DNA of 64,000 bases from Duganella sp. OV510 (GTDB lineage: Bacteria; Pseudomonadota; Gammaproteobacteria; Burkholderiales; Burkholderiaceae_D): contig NZ_FNEQ01000002.1 in the NCBI RefSeq assembly GCF_900100205.1, positions 1 to 64,000 on the forward strand, in the 5' to 3' direction. Made by a program: the position numbers and the translations under genes. The notes below the pieces were generated by a model, which did no database searches, had not been told where the DNA came from, and saw only the letters and a program-made list of their open reading frames with translations. Of this stretch, positions 1 through 8,410 are shown piece after piece. Position 1 is the stretch's first letter; the number at the start of each line of letters is the position of its first letter.

Positions 1-86
1 CAGGGGAAAATGTACGTCTTTGCTTGCTCATCAAACACCTCTCCATGGCGAGCATTCTCGCCTAAATTGGTGTCCGGGTACATTAA

Positions 87-1331
87 ACCACTACAAAACA
101 GCTTCAGCCCATCGATGCGGGTGGCATGTTTAAATCGCTCACTCAAAGGCACGGCAAAGCGGAGCTCTCCAACATTCAGCGGCAGAAAACCGACTTTGCA
201 CCGCTCCTGAATTGGCTTTGCAAACGAGGAAGTCTCTCCAAGCAGAAGGCTGACGTTTTGAAAACGCTTCCCGAAAATATCCGGGTTCAGGCCTTGGAGA
301 GCCTATGCACGCAAGATGAGAAGCTTCAGCGAGCCTTTGATCGCTGGCAGAAGCGATTCGATTATTCTTGGCTGCGTGAAGTGGTGGAACTGTTCGCAAG
401 CGGTAAAGCGAAGGACGCTTTGCAAACACTGGATGAACGCGGGCGGCTGCAAATCATCTCGGGCCACACCGCCACTGTTGATGCACTGATCTCTGACTGG
501 GCTCAAGATAGAACACCGATTGATCGCAAGACCATGATCGCCGCCACTCGGCTTGAGGTTGCAGCATTGAATGCTAAAGCCAGATCTCTTTTGATCGATC
601 AAGGTGTGGTGATTGATCGCATGGGGCTGGATCTGGAGATCACGCACCGCGACGAGTCGCGAGAGACTAAGCGTTTTGCACCTGGCGATCGTATCGTCTT
701 TTCTAAGAACGATAAGGTGTTGGGTGTAGCGAATGGCATCACTGGAACCATTCAAGGCATCGAGCAGGCTCGATTCACTTCACTTCTACGCGTGCAGCTT
801 GATGAGTTGAACGAGCGAGGCGAAAGCGTTGTGATGGTGCCCGCTTCATTCAGCTACTTTGATTACGCCTACTGTCTGACGAATCATAAGAGCCAGGGCC
901 GCACCTTCGATGCAGCTTACACGCTTGCGAATCCATCGATGTGTGATCGTGAGTGGATCTATGTCGCAGCAAGCCGATCTCGATACGCCACGACGATCTA
1001 TGCAAATCGAGCTGATCTTCAAACGGTCGATATCGAATCGCACCGCGAACACGATGCAAAGAAAGAAGGTGACAGCCGCACCGCTATGATCGATGCCCTG
1101 GCACTGCGTATGTCCCGCAGCCGTGCCAAAGGGACCACTCTAGATTACGACACCGCGATCGAACCGCATGCAGAGCTCCGCACCACTCCAGTCCCGATAA
1201 GCCTTCGAATCGCAAGACGATTTCTGCAAGCGATATCACCAAGGTCGAGAGTCCAAGAGACAGCTTTAGAGATGGTTGCGGAGCTGGATGTGCCGCCCAC
1301 TCAGGACCAGTGGCTAGAGCTAGGGCGGTAG
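87..1331 (+). pseudogene. MobF-type relaxase/helicase, 3' fragment (5' part broken or missing)
   Basis: This is the C-terminal helicase half of a TraI/TrwC-like conjugative relaxase, which nicks and unwinds plasmid or ICE DNA during transfer. Codons from 87 give KQLQPIDAGGMF (superfamily 1 helicase motif III region), followed by an AELSNIQRQ stretch, YCLTNHKSQGRTFD (motif V) and EWIYVAASRSR (motif VI). The reading frame is closed by TAA at 84-86, directly before the conserved motif, and bases 1-84 show no helicase-like sequence in any frame. Either a frameshift or rearrangement has broken the gene, or the upstream part is lost. The first ATG of the open frame, at 126, lies inside the conserved motif and is not a natural start. 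Relaxase assignment follows from the family; the N-terminal relaxase domain would lie left of the window. Confidence 0.68.
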
Positions 1332-1371
1332 ATCAAAACCTTCTAAACAATAACAACAATGAGGAGACATG

Positions 1372-2091
1372 ATGAGCACATCAGAAAACGCAAAGGCAAA
1401 GGGATGGGATCGATCGGCAGTGACGTTTAGACTCTCGGTCAAGCGAGTCAATGAATTGAAGATACTGTGTGATGATGAGCAGCTATCCCCGACGGCAGCA
1501 CTCGATCTGGCGATCAACTTGGCCAGGAGCACAAAGGAGGATCATGACTCCGACAACTCCTCCGCAGAGATCGCAAAGATTCAGGATCTTATTGTGGCTC
1601 AGGCTTCACATACACACCGCACTGAGGAACTGTTGACGGTGATGGCTCAGCAGATCCATGAGCTCAAAACGACCATCACCACTGTCGCGAATGCGGATCT
1701 CGGGATTGGTCAGCGGCCTGGCCCCGACGTTCCGAGAGCATCCAATTTGTCGCTCAGATCATGGTTGGATCGTGAGGCTGTCCAATCAACGCTAACAAGC
1801 TTTGTTGTGAAAGCACAGTGGCGAGGCATAAAGCGATTGGAAAAAAATCGTATGCAGTTGGAGCTCCTGACTGAACGACTAATCGCCGCAAACACCTGCA
1901 ATGCGATCAAGGGAAAGCAGCAACTAGTTCAAGTTCTTCTCCCTCAGCAGCCCGGTATTTTTTCACAGCTCACCAGCATGCAGTCGCTTTATTTCAAATG
2001 CAAACAGAACGAGAAAAACGAATGGCACATCACGGTTCATGAGGCTACCGATACAGGACTAGGGTCTCCATTACTTATCTTACGGGCTTGA
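1372..2091 (+). CDS. hypothetical protein downstream of relaxase, possible mobilisation accessory protein
   Basis: I do not recognise a family for this 239-residue protein. It starts 40 bases after the relaxase fragment. Two ATGs stand in tandem (1369 and 1372); the second is preferred because GAGGAG at 1361-1366 is then five bases upstream. The N-terminal 60 residues (RSAVTFRLSVKRVNELK, then a helical stretch with Leu/Ile spacing) could be a small ribbon-helix-helix-like DNA-binding region. Residues about 65-110 look like a coiled coil. The C-terminal third is mixed and unremarkable. Position next to a relaxase suggests a role in DNA transfer or its control, but this is inference only. Confidence 0.6.
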   Translation: MSTSENAKAKGWDRSAVTFRLSVKRVNELKILCDDEQLSPTAALDLAINLARSTKEDHDSDNSSAEIAKIQDLIVAQASHTHRTEELLTVMAQQIHELKTTITTVANADLGIGQRPGPDVPRASNLSLRSWLDREAVQSTLTSFVVKAQWRGIKRLEKNRMQLELLTERLIAANTCNAIKGKQQLVQVLLPQQPGIFSQLTSMQSLYFKCKQNEKNEWHITVHEATDTGLGSPLLILRA

Positions 2092-2097
2092 ACATCC

Positions 2098-3126
2098 TCA
2101 GATATCTGCCGTCAAACCATGTGGGGTCGCATAGATTTGGATGCCCGCATCCCAGTAGACTAGCCGGCACGTCTCAGCAAAGTCGTCAAACACTTCAATA
2201 CCAGACCAGCTCCCGAAGGACTCATATAATGTGTTTAGCTGCTCTATGCTCTCAGCTTCTAACAGACTGGCAAGCCATGTTTGACGAAGGAAATCATAAG
2301 AGGCTTGATCGAACTCCTGCAGGCTGATTCCCCTTCCAGATAAGCTCCCAAGAACATATCCCAGCAGCTTGAACAAGTGCCCAAAAGAGTCCGCTAGCTC
2401 AGTGAAAAGCTGACGCATATCTCTATGGTTCCGCCATGCCTCGATAGACGAAACGATTTCCTCATTTACTCTTGGATACTCATTAACTACCAGCTCTAGC
2501 TGTGCTTGCTCGACTAATTTTTGAGAGGTGCTTACTGATCTTCGATTGGCGGAGTATTCGTCCCATAACAAGATCATTATGCCGATCATCCGGTTGGTCA
2601 ATGGTAGTCCTGACATCTGATCTTTCCACCCCGGCATAGCTTTTCGCACAGCATAGTCATGAACGTGACAAAGCTCATGATGCAATAAATTGAGGGCATA
2701 CTGTGCTACACCGTCTGGCCCATCCACCAAGCTCCTCATCGTTGATGCAGGCACCAAAATAATAACGCCTTCGTTGGTCTCAATGGTGCGGCCTCCAGAC
2801 ACGCTATTTTCAGTCTTTGTAAGCGTCACTTCTCGACCCAATTCCGTAGAGATCCGAGCTGCGGCTTTGTAGATGTCCTCAGAAACCTCCCACCGCAGCA
2901 GTCGCCTAAGATCTAACGTCGGGTCCATATCTTGAACAAGCATGGTTACGCAACTTGCAGCAAGCCCCAAATCCATTTTGGAAGAGTCACTTCCCAGTAA
3001 TTTACGAAACGCCCCCGTCAATGATTCAGGTGGATGGCCTTCCTTCTCTGGGAGACTTTCTGGCTCTGGTGCCATCGCGTCTTCCGCAGGCATCGGCAAA
3101 TTCGTATCTTCGTGCTCTAAACTCAT
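2098..3126 (-). CDS. putative zinc metallopeptidase-like protein (HELCH motif)
   Basis: This protein has 342 residues from the ATG at 3126; TTG at 3189, just after the upstream stop, could add 21 residues. The N-terminal 60 residues are acidic and probably disordered. The centre carries LLHHELCHVHDYA, a HExxH zinc-binding and catalytic motif, followed about 35 residues later by WDEYSANRRS, whose Glu is well placed as the third zinc ligand of a gluzincin. The rest is helical. It follows the membrane protein at 3193-3753 on the same strand with almost no gap, so the two are probably co-transcribed. No signal peptide is visible, suggesting a cytosolic location. The substrate is unknown; protease activity is inferred from the motif only. 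Its 3' end is separated by 6 bases from the convergent gene ending at 2091. Confidence 0.62.
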   Translation of the reverse strand: MSLEHEDTNLPMPAEDAMAPEPESLPEKEGHPPESLTGAFRKLLGSDSSKMDLGLAASCVTMLVQDMDPTLDLRRLLRWEVSEDIYKAAARISTELGREVTLTKTENSVSGGRTIETNEGVIILVPASTMRSLVDGPDGVAQYALNLLHHELCHVHDYAVRKAMPGWKDQMSGLPLTNRMIGIMILLWDEYSANRRSVSTSQKLVEQAQLELVVNEYPRVNEEIVSSIEAWRNHRDMRQLFTELADSFGHLFKLLGYVLGSLSGRGISLQEFDQASYDFLRQTWLASLLEAESIEQLNTLYESFGSWSGIEVFDDFAETCRLVYWDAGIQIYATPHGLTADI

Positions 3127-3192
3127 GGGGGTATGTTCGTTGAGATGGAAAATAAAGTGAGGGCTTTTCGAGAGATCAATCACTCTCAAAGC

Positions 3193-3753
3193 TTATCTTA
3201 CACTGCGACCAGTAGTAACCGCCTGGCTATCGTTGATCGGCATCGACTCAGGTTCTTCGATGTCGTAGCAGGCAAATCCGAATAGTGCTAAACCTAGGAC
3301 GATCATCATTCTTTCGGTAATCTGCGAAGGAGATAACTGCACGATGTCTTGCCAGTAAATAGAAGCGAAAAGTGCCGCCGCCGCGTGCGTGGATGCGGAT
3401 GATACTTCATCCCATAAGTGCCGCGTGACGGCTTCAATTCGTCCTAAGTTGATTGACTTGCGATTGACATTGGCTTTTACGAGCGAGCTGATTCCCATCA
3501 CAGTTAGCACGGAGAGCGTGAGAAGAAGAACGACTCGCCCATCACCGAACGTTGATAGATCAACGAGATGAAAATTGGAGTGCTCTGCCGCTGATAGATA
3601 GCCGGCGCCCAAAAATAGACCTCTATACACCAGTAAACTGCAAGCCCACAGCAGCAAGATGGGAAAGAGACGACGGTTGCAGTATGGTTTTATTTTTCGA
3701 TAGATCTTGCTGTTTTTCATCTCAGATAGTCTTTCAAAACTCAAAGCGACCAT
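3193..3753 (-). CDS. hypothetical membrane protein
   Basis: I recognise no family for this 186-residue protein. Hydrophobic segments occur around residues 30-50 (FPILLLWACSLLVYRGLFL), 75-92 (VVLLLTLSVLTVMGISSLV) and 150-162 (MIVLGLALFGFACY), so it is probably an inner-membrane protein with three or four spans and short polar ends. ATG at 3753 and ATG at 3720 are both possible starts; neither has a clear Shine-Dalgarno sequence. It lies directly upstream of the HELCH protein on the same strand, which suggests the two work together, for example as a membrane component with a cytosolic peptidase. Function unknown. Confidence 0.6.
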   Translation of the reverse strand: MVALSFERLSEMKNSKIYRKIKPYCNRRLFPILLLWACSLLVYRGLFLGAGYLSAAEHSNFHLVDLSTFGDGRVVLLLTLSVLTVMGISSLVKANVNRKSINLGRIEAVTRHLWDEVSSASTHAAAALFASIYWQDIVQLSPSQITERMMIVLGLALFGFACYDIEEPESMPINDSQAVTTGRSVR

Positions 3754-3896
3754 TCGCTTTGACGCAAGTGTAGCGGGACAATGGGCTCACGCAAGAAGGT
3801 CTCCAGCAAGTCCTACCTCCTCATTGCTGACAAGCAAACAGTTCTTAAAAATCTCCTTTATACTTATCAAAAGGAAAATTTTCAACCCATCTTGAG

Positions 3897-4655
3897 ATGA
3901 TACTGATGAGCTTTAAAAAAGACACTACAGCAACGCCTTTCACCCTCGAAACTCTCGACGACGTAAAGAACTTTGAGCAGCGTCTAAAGAACTACACAAA
4001 GCGGAAAACTGGCATGTCTCTTCCGTATTCGTTTCTAGAAAACGCCTTTAAATATTGCCAAAACTTAGATCATGGAGGAAAGCTATTTTCGGCGGTATTC
4101 GACATCCACATCAATTGTGCTCTCATGTATAGAGAAATCATCGATGCAGGCGGAACCTGGAACGAGAACTTTTCAAAGGCAAAAAACAATGGCATCCCAG
4201 TCTTGAAGTCAACCATCAACTTTGAGAAAAAAATGGACATTCATCGGCACAACACCGCCTTCATTTTTCGGTATCGTGCAATGTGGGACAAACTGATGGG
4301 GCTGCTGGTTCTGTATTTTTACCCAGATCGATATGACAGCTTTGTTAGCAGTCAAAGCCGCAAAAAAGCCTTTGGCAAGATATGGCAAGACCATCATTTT
4401 GTGACACCAGGATTTCTTGCAGATTTTGCGCAACGATTGACAGCATTCGACAATACATTTCGCACGCCTGAGGCCCACGGAACTGGTTCGCTTCGGAAGT
4501 GGTCGTTCACAATGCACTCCTTGGATGAAACGCCTCAGATAGACTTGATTCGTCAATGGAATTATTTCATCGAAATCTTCCCCATCATTGAGAAGATTTT
4601 TCTCGAGGTATCCCCCTTACCGAGTGCGGAGCAGCTGGCTATAGATCAGTCTTGA
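3897..4655 (+). CDS. hypothetical helical protein paired with DUF3800 gene
   Basis: The 252-residue protein has no name I can give with confidence. It is largely alpha-helical. The stretch HNTAFIFRYRAMWDKL, followed by LLVLYFYPDRYDSF, recalls the conserved helix of some HEPN-like (Cthe_2314-type) proteins, but no clear R-x4-6-H catalytic motif is visible, so this is a weak suggestion. Start choices are ATG 3897 or ATG 3906. The next gene begins 13 bases after its stop with its own AGGAGG, so the two form a compact operon. The pairing of a helical protein with a DUF3800 protein in an island suggests a two-component conflict module; this is inference. Confidence 0.6.
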   Translation: MILMSFKKDTTATPFTLETLDDVKNFEQRLKNYTKRKTGMSLPYSFLENAFKYCQNLDHGGKLFSAVFDIHINCALMYREIIDAGGTWNENFSKAKNNGIPVLKSTINFEKKMDIHRHNTAFIFRYRAMWDKLMGLLVLYFYPDRYDSFVSSQSRKKAFGKIWQDHHFVTPGFLADFAQRLTAFDNTFRTPEAHGTGSLRKWSFTMHSLDETPQIDLIRQWNYFIEIFPIIEKIFLEVSPLPSAEQLAIDQS

Positions 4656-4668
4656 ATCAAGGAGGCAC

Positions 4669-5799
4669 ATGGATATCGATCTGAACAGACAAAGGCAATT
4701 CATGATCCAAGCCTTTGGTTTGCAGCACGTAGACAAGCGGTTTACCTTCTTCTACGACGAGACGAACAACATCCGTAAGTTCTATCTCACTGATGATGGA
4801 ACGAATGTATCCGAGCACAAAAATTTTGTCATCGGTGGAATCGCACTTCGAGAGGGTCAACAGCTTCCCGACATCGATGATCTGCGAACGAAAATGCGGA
4901 TGCAGGAAAACGCCCCTGAAATCAAATTTTCCCATGTTGCAAAGGGGGACTTCGAACAGGTCCTCGCCTCCAAAAAATTAGGCATCGCTCTTTCCTGGCT
5001 CATCGAGCACAACGTCCTCATTCACTACTCCAGTGTAAACATCATTAGCTGGTCGCTTTCCGACATCATTGATTCCGTTCTGATGGAAGATCGATTCCAG
5101 CACTATGGTCCCTATCAGCGAGTGCTGAAAAATGAGCTCTACCGAGTCGTCAGCAGGGATAAGCGGCGCTTCTTAGCATTGATGAAGCACTACGGTTATC
5201 CTGACATACAGCGTGATCAAACGGGCAGCTTCCTAAGCGACATCTGTGCCCTCTTAGATGCACATGGATCAGAAGACGATGACTTGCCCATGCTCGTTCT
5301 TCGGGACATGATGAAGGAGGCGTCAACGCTCTCCGAGCTGGCGGCCCTCACTGGCAATGAGAAAAATGTGCTCATCGCTGACTTCGAGATTTTTTACACT
5401 CGCCCGGTCATGCTATTTCAAAATTCCGTTCACATCTTCGACCACGAGCTACAGATCGAAAAAGGACTCGCCGGCACTCGCTTCAAAAAAGATGATGGCT
5501 TTGTGGACTTTAGCTTCTCTGATTCCAGGCAGCAGTCTGGTATCCAAGTGGCGGATGTGGTCACTGGACTCATAGGAAAGTATCAGAGCTTTGTGGAGGA
5601 GCATTCGCTCCCAGAACTTCTTGAGCGAAAAGCCAACTGGAGTGCGGAGCAGATGGCTAATTTCCAGATGCTCCGCGAGCTGATTGACCGAGCTCACGCC
5701 GAGAGTAACGCTTTGATTTTCCGATCCACGACAGAAGATAGCCAGTGGCGAAATGACACGTTCATGCACGACCTCCCAGCAGCCCACCGTAAGCTCTAA
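4669..5799 (+). CDS. DUF3800 domain-containing protein
   Basis: This 376-residue protein has the DUF3800 architecture. Near the N-terminus is FFYDETNN (D30-E31) followed by FVIGGIAL; near the C-terminus is FSFSDSRQQSGIQVADVV, in which D285 and D296 occupy the positions typical of the family's second acidic motif. DUF3800 proteins are thought to have an RNase H-like fold and occur widely in phages and mobile islands; their activity is not well defined. The start is secure: ATG 4669 is preceded by AAGGAGG at a normal distance. It is the second gene of a pair with 3897-4655. A run of eight T bases right after the stop could contribute to transcription termination. Confidence 0.75.
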   Translation: MDIDLNRQRQFMIQAFGLQHVDKRFTFFYDETNNIRKFYLTDDGTNVSEHKNFVIGGIALREGQQLPDIDDLRTKMRMQENAPEIKFSHVAKGDFEQVLASKKLGIALSWLIEHNVLIHYSSVNIISWSLSDIIDSVLMEDRFQHYGPYQRVLKNELYRVVSRDKRRFLALMKHYGYPDIQRDQTGSFLSDICALLDAHGSEDDDLPMLVLRDMMKEASTLSELAALTGNEKNVLIADFEIFYTRPVMLFQNSVHIFDHELQIEKGLAGTRFKKDDGFVDFSFSDSRQQSGIQVADVVTGLIGKYQSFVEEHSLPELLERKANWSAEQMANFQMLRELIDRAHAESNALIFRSTTEDSQWRNDTFMHDLPAAHRKL

Positions 5800-5874
5800 T
5801 TTTTTTTGGTCTTAAAGTGAGTATCGTGTCACCCATACCAGCATACAATTAACTGTTTTCCGCCCTAAGCACTC

Positions 5875-6858
5875 ATGCCATCAAAAACAAACGCTTACGC
5901 TGCAACACTTGACCTCGTCTGCACACCGCTGGCAAACAGCCTGGTTTCGCACATCACAGGTAATAAACAGGCCGAAGCCATTTTGCGAGAGAGCGACTTT
6001 TACATGATCGCTGGCCGAGCACAGGCGTCGTTTAAAGACTTTGACTTCGACAACGATTCAGGGCTCCTGAGCTTCACGATTGAGGTAGCAGGAGGAAAGA
6101 GCGATAGAGGGGCCATCGACATTCCTGAGTTCTTCAGACTCAAAGGTGTGCAGGCAGGTTGGAAATATTCGATTCGACCTGAGAGCTCGCAGATCGGAGT
6201 CTTTGTGCAGGAGAGCGATAATGACAAAGCCAAAATCATCCAAGCCTTCATACCTGATGATGTTTTGATGCGTCGTGGCCGCAAAGACGAACTCATTCTA
6301 GGATTTGACAATTTTCTTGACCTCGCCACCTACGACCTACTCTACGTCGGCATCGCAAAGGTCGGGGACACCTACGATCGTCTTTTCGCGAGTGCTCACA
6401 AGGCTAGGACTCAGATCCTCTCAGACGAGCCTCAGCGTTTTCCAGGGGCCAGAGTCAGTGATGAGATCTATCTTTTTGCCTTCAAGGTCGAGCCTCTGTT
6501 GATGCGAGTCTTTACGGAGGAGACTGAAATAGAAAATGACGATGTAGATTTTTCTTACGATCCTAAGCGGCTCGTCGCCGATGCTGAGAAAGCGGTGGTC
6601 AGTCTGCTGAAGCCGCGATACAACCGTGAGCTTTACCCAAACTATCCGAAGGGAAAAGACGGTCTCTATAACACGGGACTGACAAGCTACAGCTACTCCA
6701 TCTCAGAAGGCATGGCGTTTAGAACGGCATACGGGACCATCAAAGGCGGTCGTCGAAAAAAAGAATTCACCATTTCCAGTGAAGCGGACTACATTTCGGT
6801 CCAAGGTGACAACGTAACCTTCCGAATTTCCGGGATCGATTTTTTAGCGGGGCCATGA
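5875..6858 (+). CDS. hypothetical protein with GIY-YIG-like C-terminal region
   Basis: This 327-residue cargo protein has an N-terminal part (residues 1-145) I do not recognise. From residue 153 the sequence reads YDLLYVGIAKVGDTYDRL, then H175, and later DAEKAVVSLLKPRYN (235-250). That order (YVG turn, R169, H175, Glu238 and a lKPxYN end) resembles the layout of GIY-YIG nucleases, although the canonical first GIY strand is replaced by YDL. If correct, it would be a metal-dependent DNA endonuclease with an added N-terminal targeting domain. It stands 75 bases after the DUF3800 gene and could share its transcript. The next gene on this strand is about 200 bases away. Nuclease function is inference. 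Confidence 0.55.
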   Translation: MPSKTNAYAATLDLVCTPLANSLVSHITGNKQAEAILRESDFYMIAGRAQASFKDFDFDNDSGLLSFTIEVAGGKSDRGAIDIPEFFRLKGVQAGWKYSIRPESSQIGVFVQESDNDKAKIIQAFIPDDVLMRRGRKDELILGFDNFLDLATYDLLYVGIAKVGDTYDRLFASAHKARTQILSDEPQRFPGARVSDEIYLFAFKVEPLLMRVFTEETEIENDDVDFSYDPKRLVADAEKAVVSLLKPRYNRELYPNYPKGKDGLYNTGLTSYSYSISEGMAFRTAYGTIKGGRRKKEFTISSEADYISVQGDNVTFRISGIDFLAGP

Positions 6859-7057
6859 GGCATGACTGCCGGACAGTCATTCATCTTAGGCACACATACA
6901 AGGCGTCTTAACTTGAGATATTTCTGCGTTCCACCGCAGCTCAAAAAAAATTCTAGACTTCGAAATCTGATCTAGTAAATACGAGTTGCCACGAACAGAA
7001 AAAGCATTTCGCTACTCTGCATCCTACGGCATTTTCATCACACTGAAAGGAAATACA
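6859..7057. other. intergenic stretch with small hairpin
   Basis: No gene is supported here. A 7-bp inverted repeat (ATGACTG at 6862-6868 and CAGTCAT at 6874-6880, 5-base loop) lies just after the stop of the preceding gene but has no following T tract. The remainder is AT-rich and should contain the promoter of the gene starting at 7058. A longer in-frame opening from 6986 exists, but the Shine-Dalgarno favours 7058. Confidence 0.4.
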
Positions 7058-7414
7058 ATGAGCAAAGAGTTTATGCGTGGAGCCAGTGCTTCACTGAACA
7101 AGACGATCAGCGAAATCGAGTCAATACTAGCTGGCGAGAAGATAGAAAAAAGTGGCAAGCTCCGCAAAAAACTGCGGGAAAAGCTTAAGGAGATGTTGGA
7201 AGAGGTTGCTATGGACTGGGTCAAGCACGGATTCAAAGGTGGACACGCAGTGGCTGCCAGAGATTTTGTCGAGACGCAGGCCTTTCCTCGCAATATTGAG
7301 ATCACTGTCACTCGCCAATTCCCACTTCGCAAAGTCAGTAAGAAAAGTAGGCAGCTAACTCTGAAATCGAAGATCCCAAAGAAGTATGCCGGCCCTCTTG
7401 ATGAGATGGAGTGA
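7058..7414 (+). CDS. small basic helical hypothetical protein
   Basis: The 118-residue protein is strongly basic and has no recognised family. The start at 7058 is chosen because AAAGGA lies seven bases upstream; an in-frame opening from 6986 lacks such a signal. Residues 12-60 form a predicted amphipathic or coiled-coil helix rich in Lys and Glu (GKLRKKLREKLKEMLEEV). The C-terminal half ends in several Lys clusters, so nucleic-acid binding is possible. It is flanked by an unusual inverted repeat at 7468-7513 and by the convergent membrane protein gene. Function unknown. Confidence 0.55.
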   Translation: MSKEFMRGASASLNKTISEIESILAGEKIEKSGKLRKKLREKLKEMLEEVAMDWVKHGFKGGHAVAARDFVETQAFPRNIEITVTRQFPLRKVSKKSRQLTLKSKIPKKYAGPLDEME

Positions 7415-7467
7415 TTGACATCGTGAAGAAGCCTTAATGCTGTCAGCTTGAGGAAAAACTAAACGGG

Positions 7468-7513
7468 ACACCTGACGCACCGCGTTGACACCGCATCTAG
7501 GTGCGTCAGGTGT
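7468..7513. repeat. 14-bp perfect inverted repeat between convergent genes
   Basis: The arms ACACCTGACGCACC (7468-7481) and GGTGCGTCAGGTGT (7500-7513) are perfectly complementary, with an 18-base loop. GGG before the left arm and CCC after the right arm extend the pairing with a two-base bulge. There is no T tract, so it is not a classical terminator, but its position between the convergent genes ending at 7414 and 7562 would suit a bidirectional transcription barrier. It may also be a REP-like element or an end of a small mobile element. Confidence 0.6.
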
Positions 7514-7561
7514 ATCCCTTAAAAGGCATGATCGACTATCAGCAGAAAACAGCACTCGCGA

Positions 7562-8395
7562 TCACGTGCAGCTTACTCGTCTGAACGATTTCGGCACTTC
7601 CACCTGCCTGAAAATCGATTTTCCATTGTGCTGCTTTACGATGACAGGCGGTGCAACCAGTGCCGAATCTTGTGAAAGTCCAATGAATGCCACGCTGTCT
7701 TTTCCGAGCATCGCCTTCTCGCATCTGAAGTGACCATTGAAGTCCATCGCCAAAGCGATCTGATAGATGTTATTTTTTCTGACTGGCTCGGTCCCCATTT
7801 GGTATTCCACGAAGATAGAAAAAGTGAAGAGTTGAAGGCCGACTGTCAATGCAATCAACACCATCCCCCACCGCGATCTAAACACGCTATAGACGCCATA
7901 CAGAAAACTAGCTGCGCCAACTAGGACAGAGGGCCACAGCGTCCAAGACGCCATGATCATTGCGGCTGTAGCTGTCGTGGCATAGGGGAACGTAGAGGCG
8001 TCTTGACTGAATATTGCATTCACTTCGTCGCCCGCTTGCCCGTGAGCGATGAAGGTCAAGAACGCGATCACCCCCAACCAGAATAGCTGCGTCGATTTGA
8101 AGTCGATAAAATGCTTGGCAAAGACCTTCTCAACAAACGAGACAAATACGTAGAGGCCCAAAAACGTCATCCCGAAGAATAATGCGAGCAGATGGCTTGG
8201 CTGCAAAAGACCAAGACTATCGCTACTCAATGCAAAGAAAAGCAGGCCAAGACTGATGAGAGAGGCCCAGTTCAGAACCGCTGAATAACCATCGGTGTTC
8301 ACAAAAAAATGTCTATACAGTGATGCTCTTGCTCGCCGTGCTCCACGCGATAAAAATACAAATACTCGCCTCTTCTTTCTTCGCAAACTGCTCAT
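7562..8395 (-). CDS. hypothetical multi-pass membrane protein
   Basis: This 277-residue protein begins with a very basic region (MSSLRRKKRRVFVF...RRARASLYR) and then has about five hydrophobic segments: around residues 40-58, 66-85, 100-116, 140-165 and 176-196. The basic N-terminus before the first span suggests the N-terminus is inside. The last 75 residues form a soluble C-terminal domain ending in basic residues. No family is recognised. ATG at 8395 is the start; it is divergent from the gene at 8411 with only 15 bases between the two start codons, so the promoters overlap the opposite genes or the two share a very compact control region. That arrangement suggests it belongs with the 8411-10905 pair, perhaps as a membrane effector or sensor; this is inference. 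Confidence 0.6.
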   Translation of the reverse strand: MSSLRRKKRRVFVFLSRGARRARASLYRHFFVNTDGYSAVLNWASLISLGLLFFALSSDSLGLLQPSHLLALFFGMTFLGLYVFVSFVEKVFAKHFIDFKSTQLFWLGVIAFLTFIAHGQAGDEVNAIFSQDASTFPYATTATAAMIMASWTLWPSVLVGAASFLYGVYSVFRSRWGMVLIALTVGLQLFTFSIFVEYQMGTEPVRKNNIYQIALAMDFNGHFRCEKAMLGKDSVAFIGLSQDSALVAPPVIVKQHNGKSIFRQVEVPKSFRRVSCT

Positions 8396-8410
8396 TTCCT
8401 GCCCCGATAA

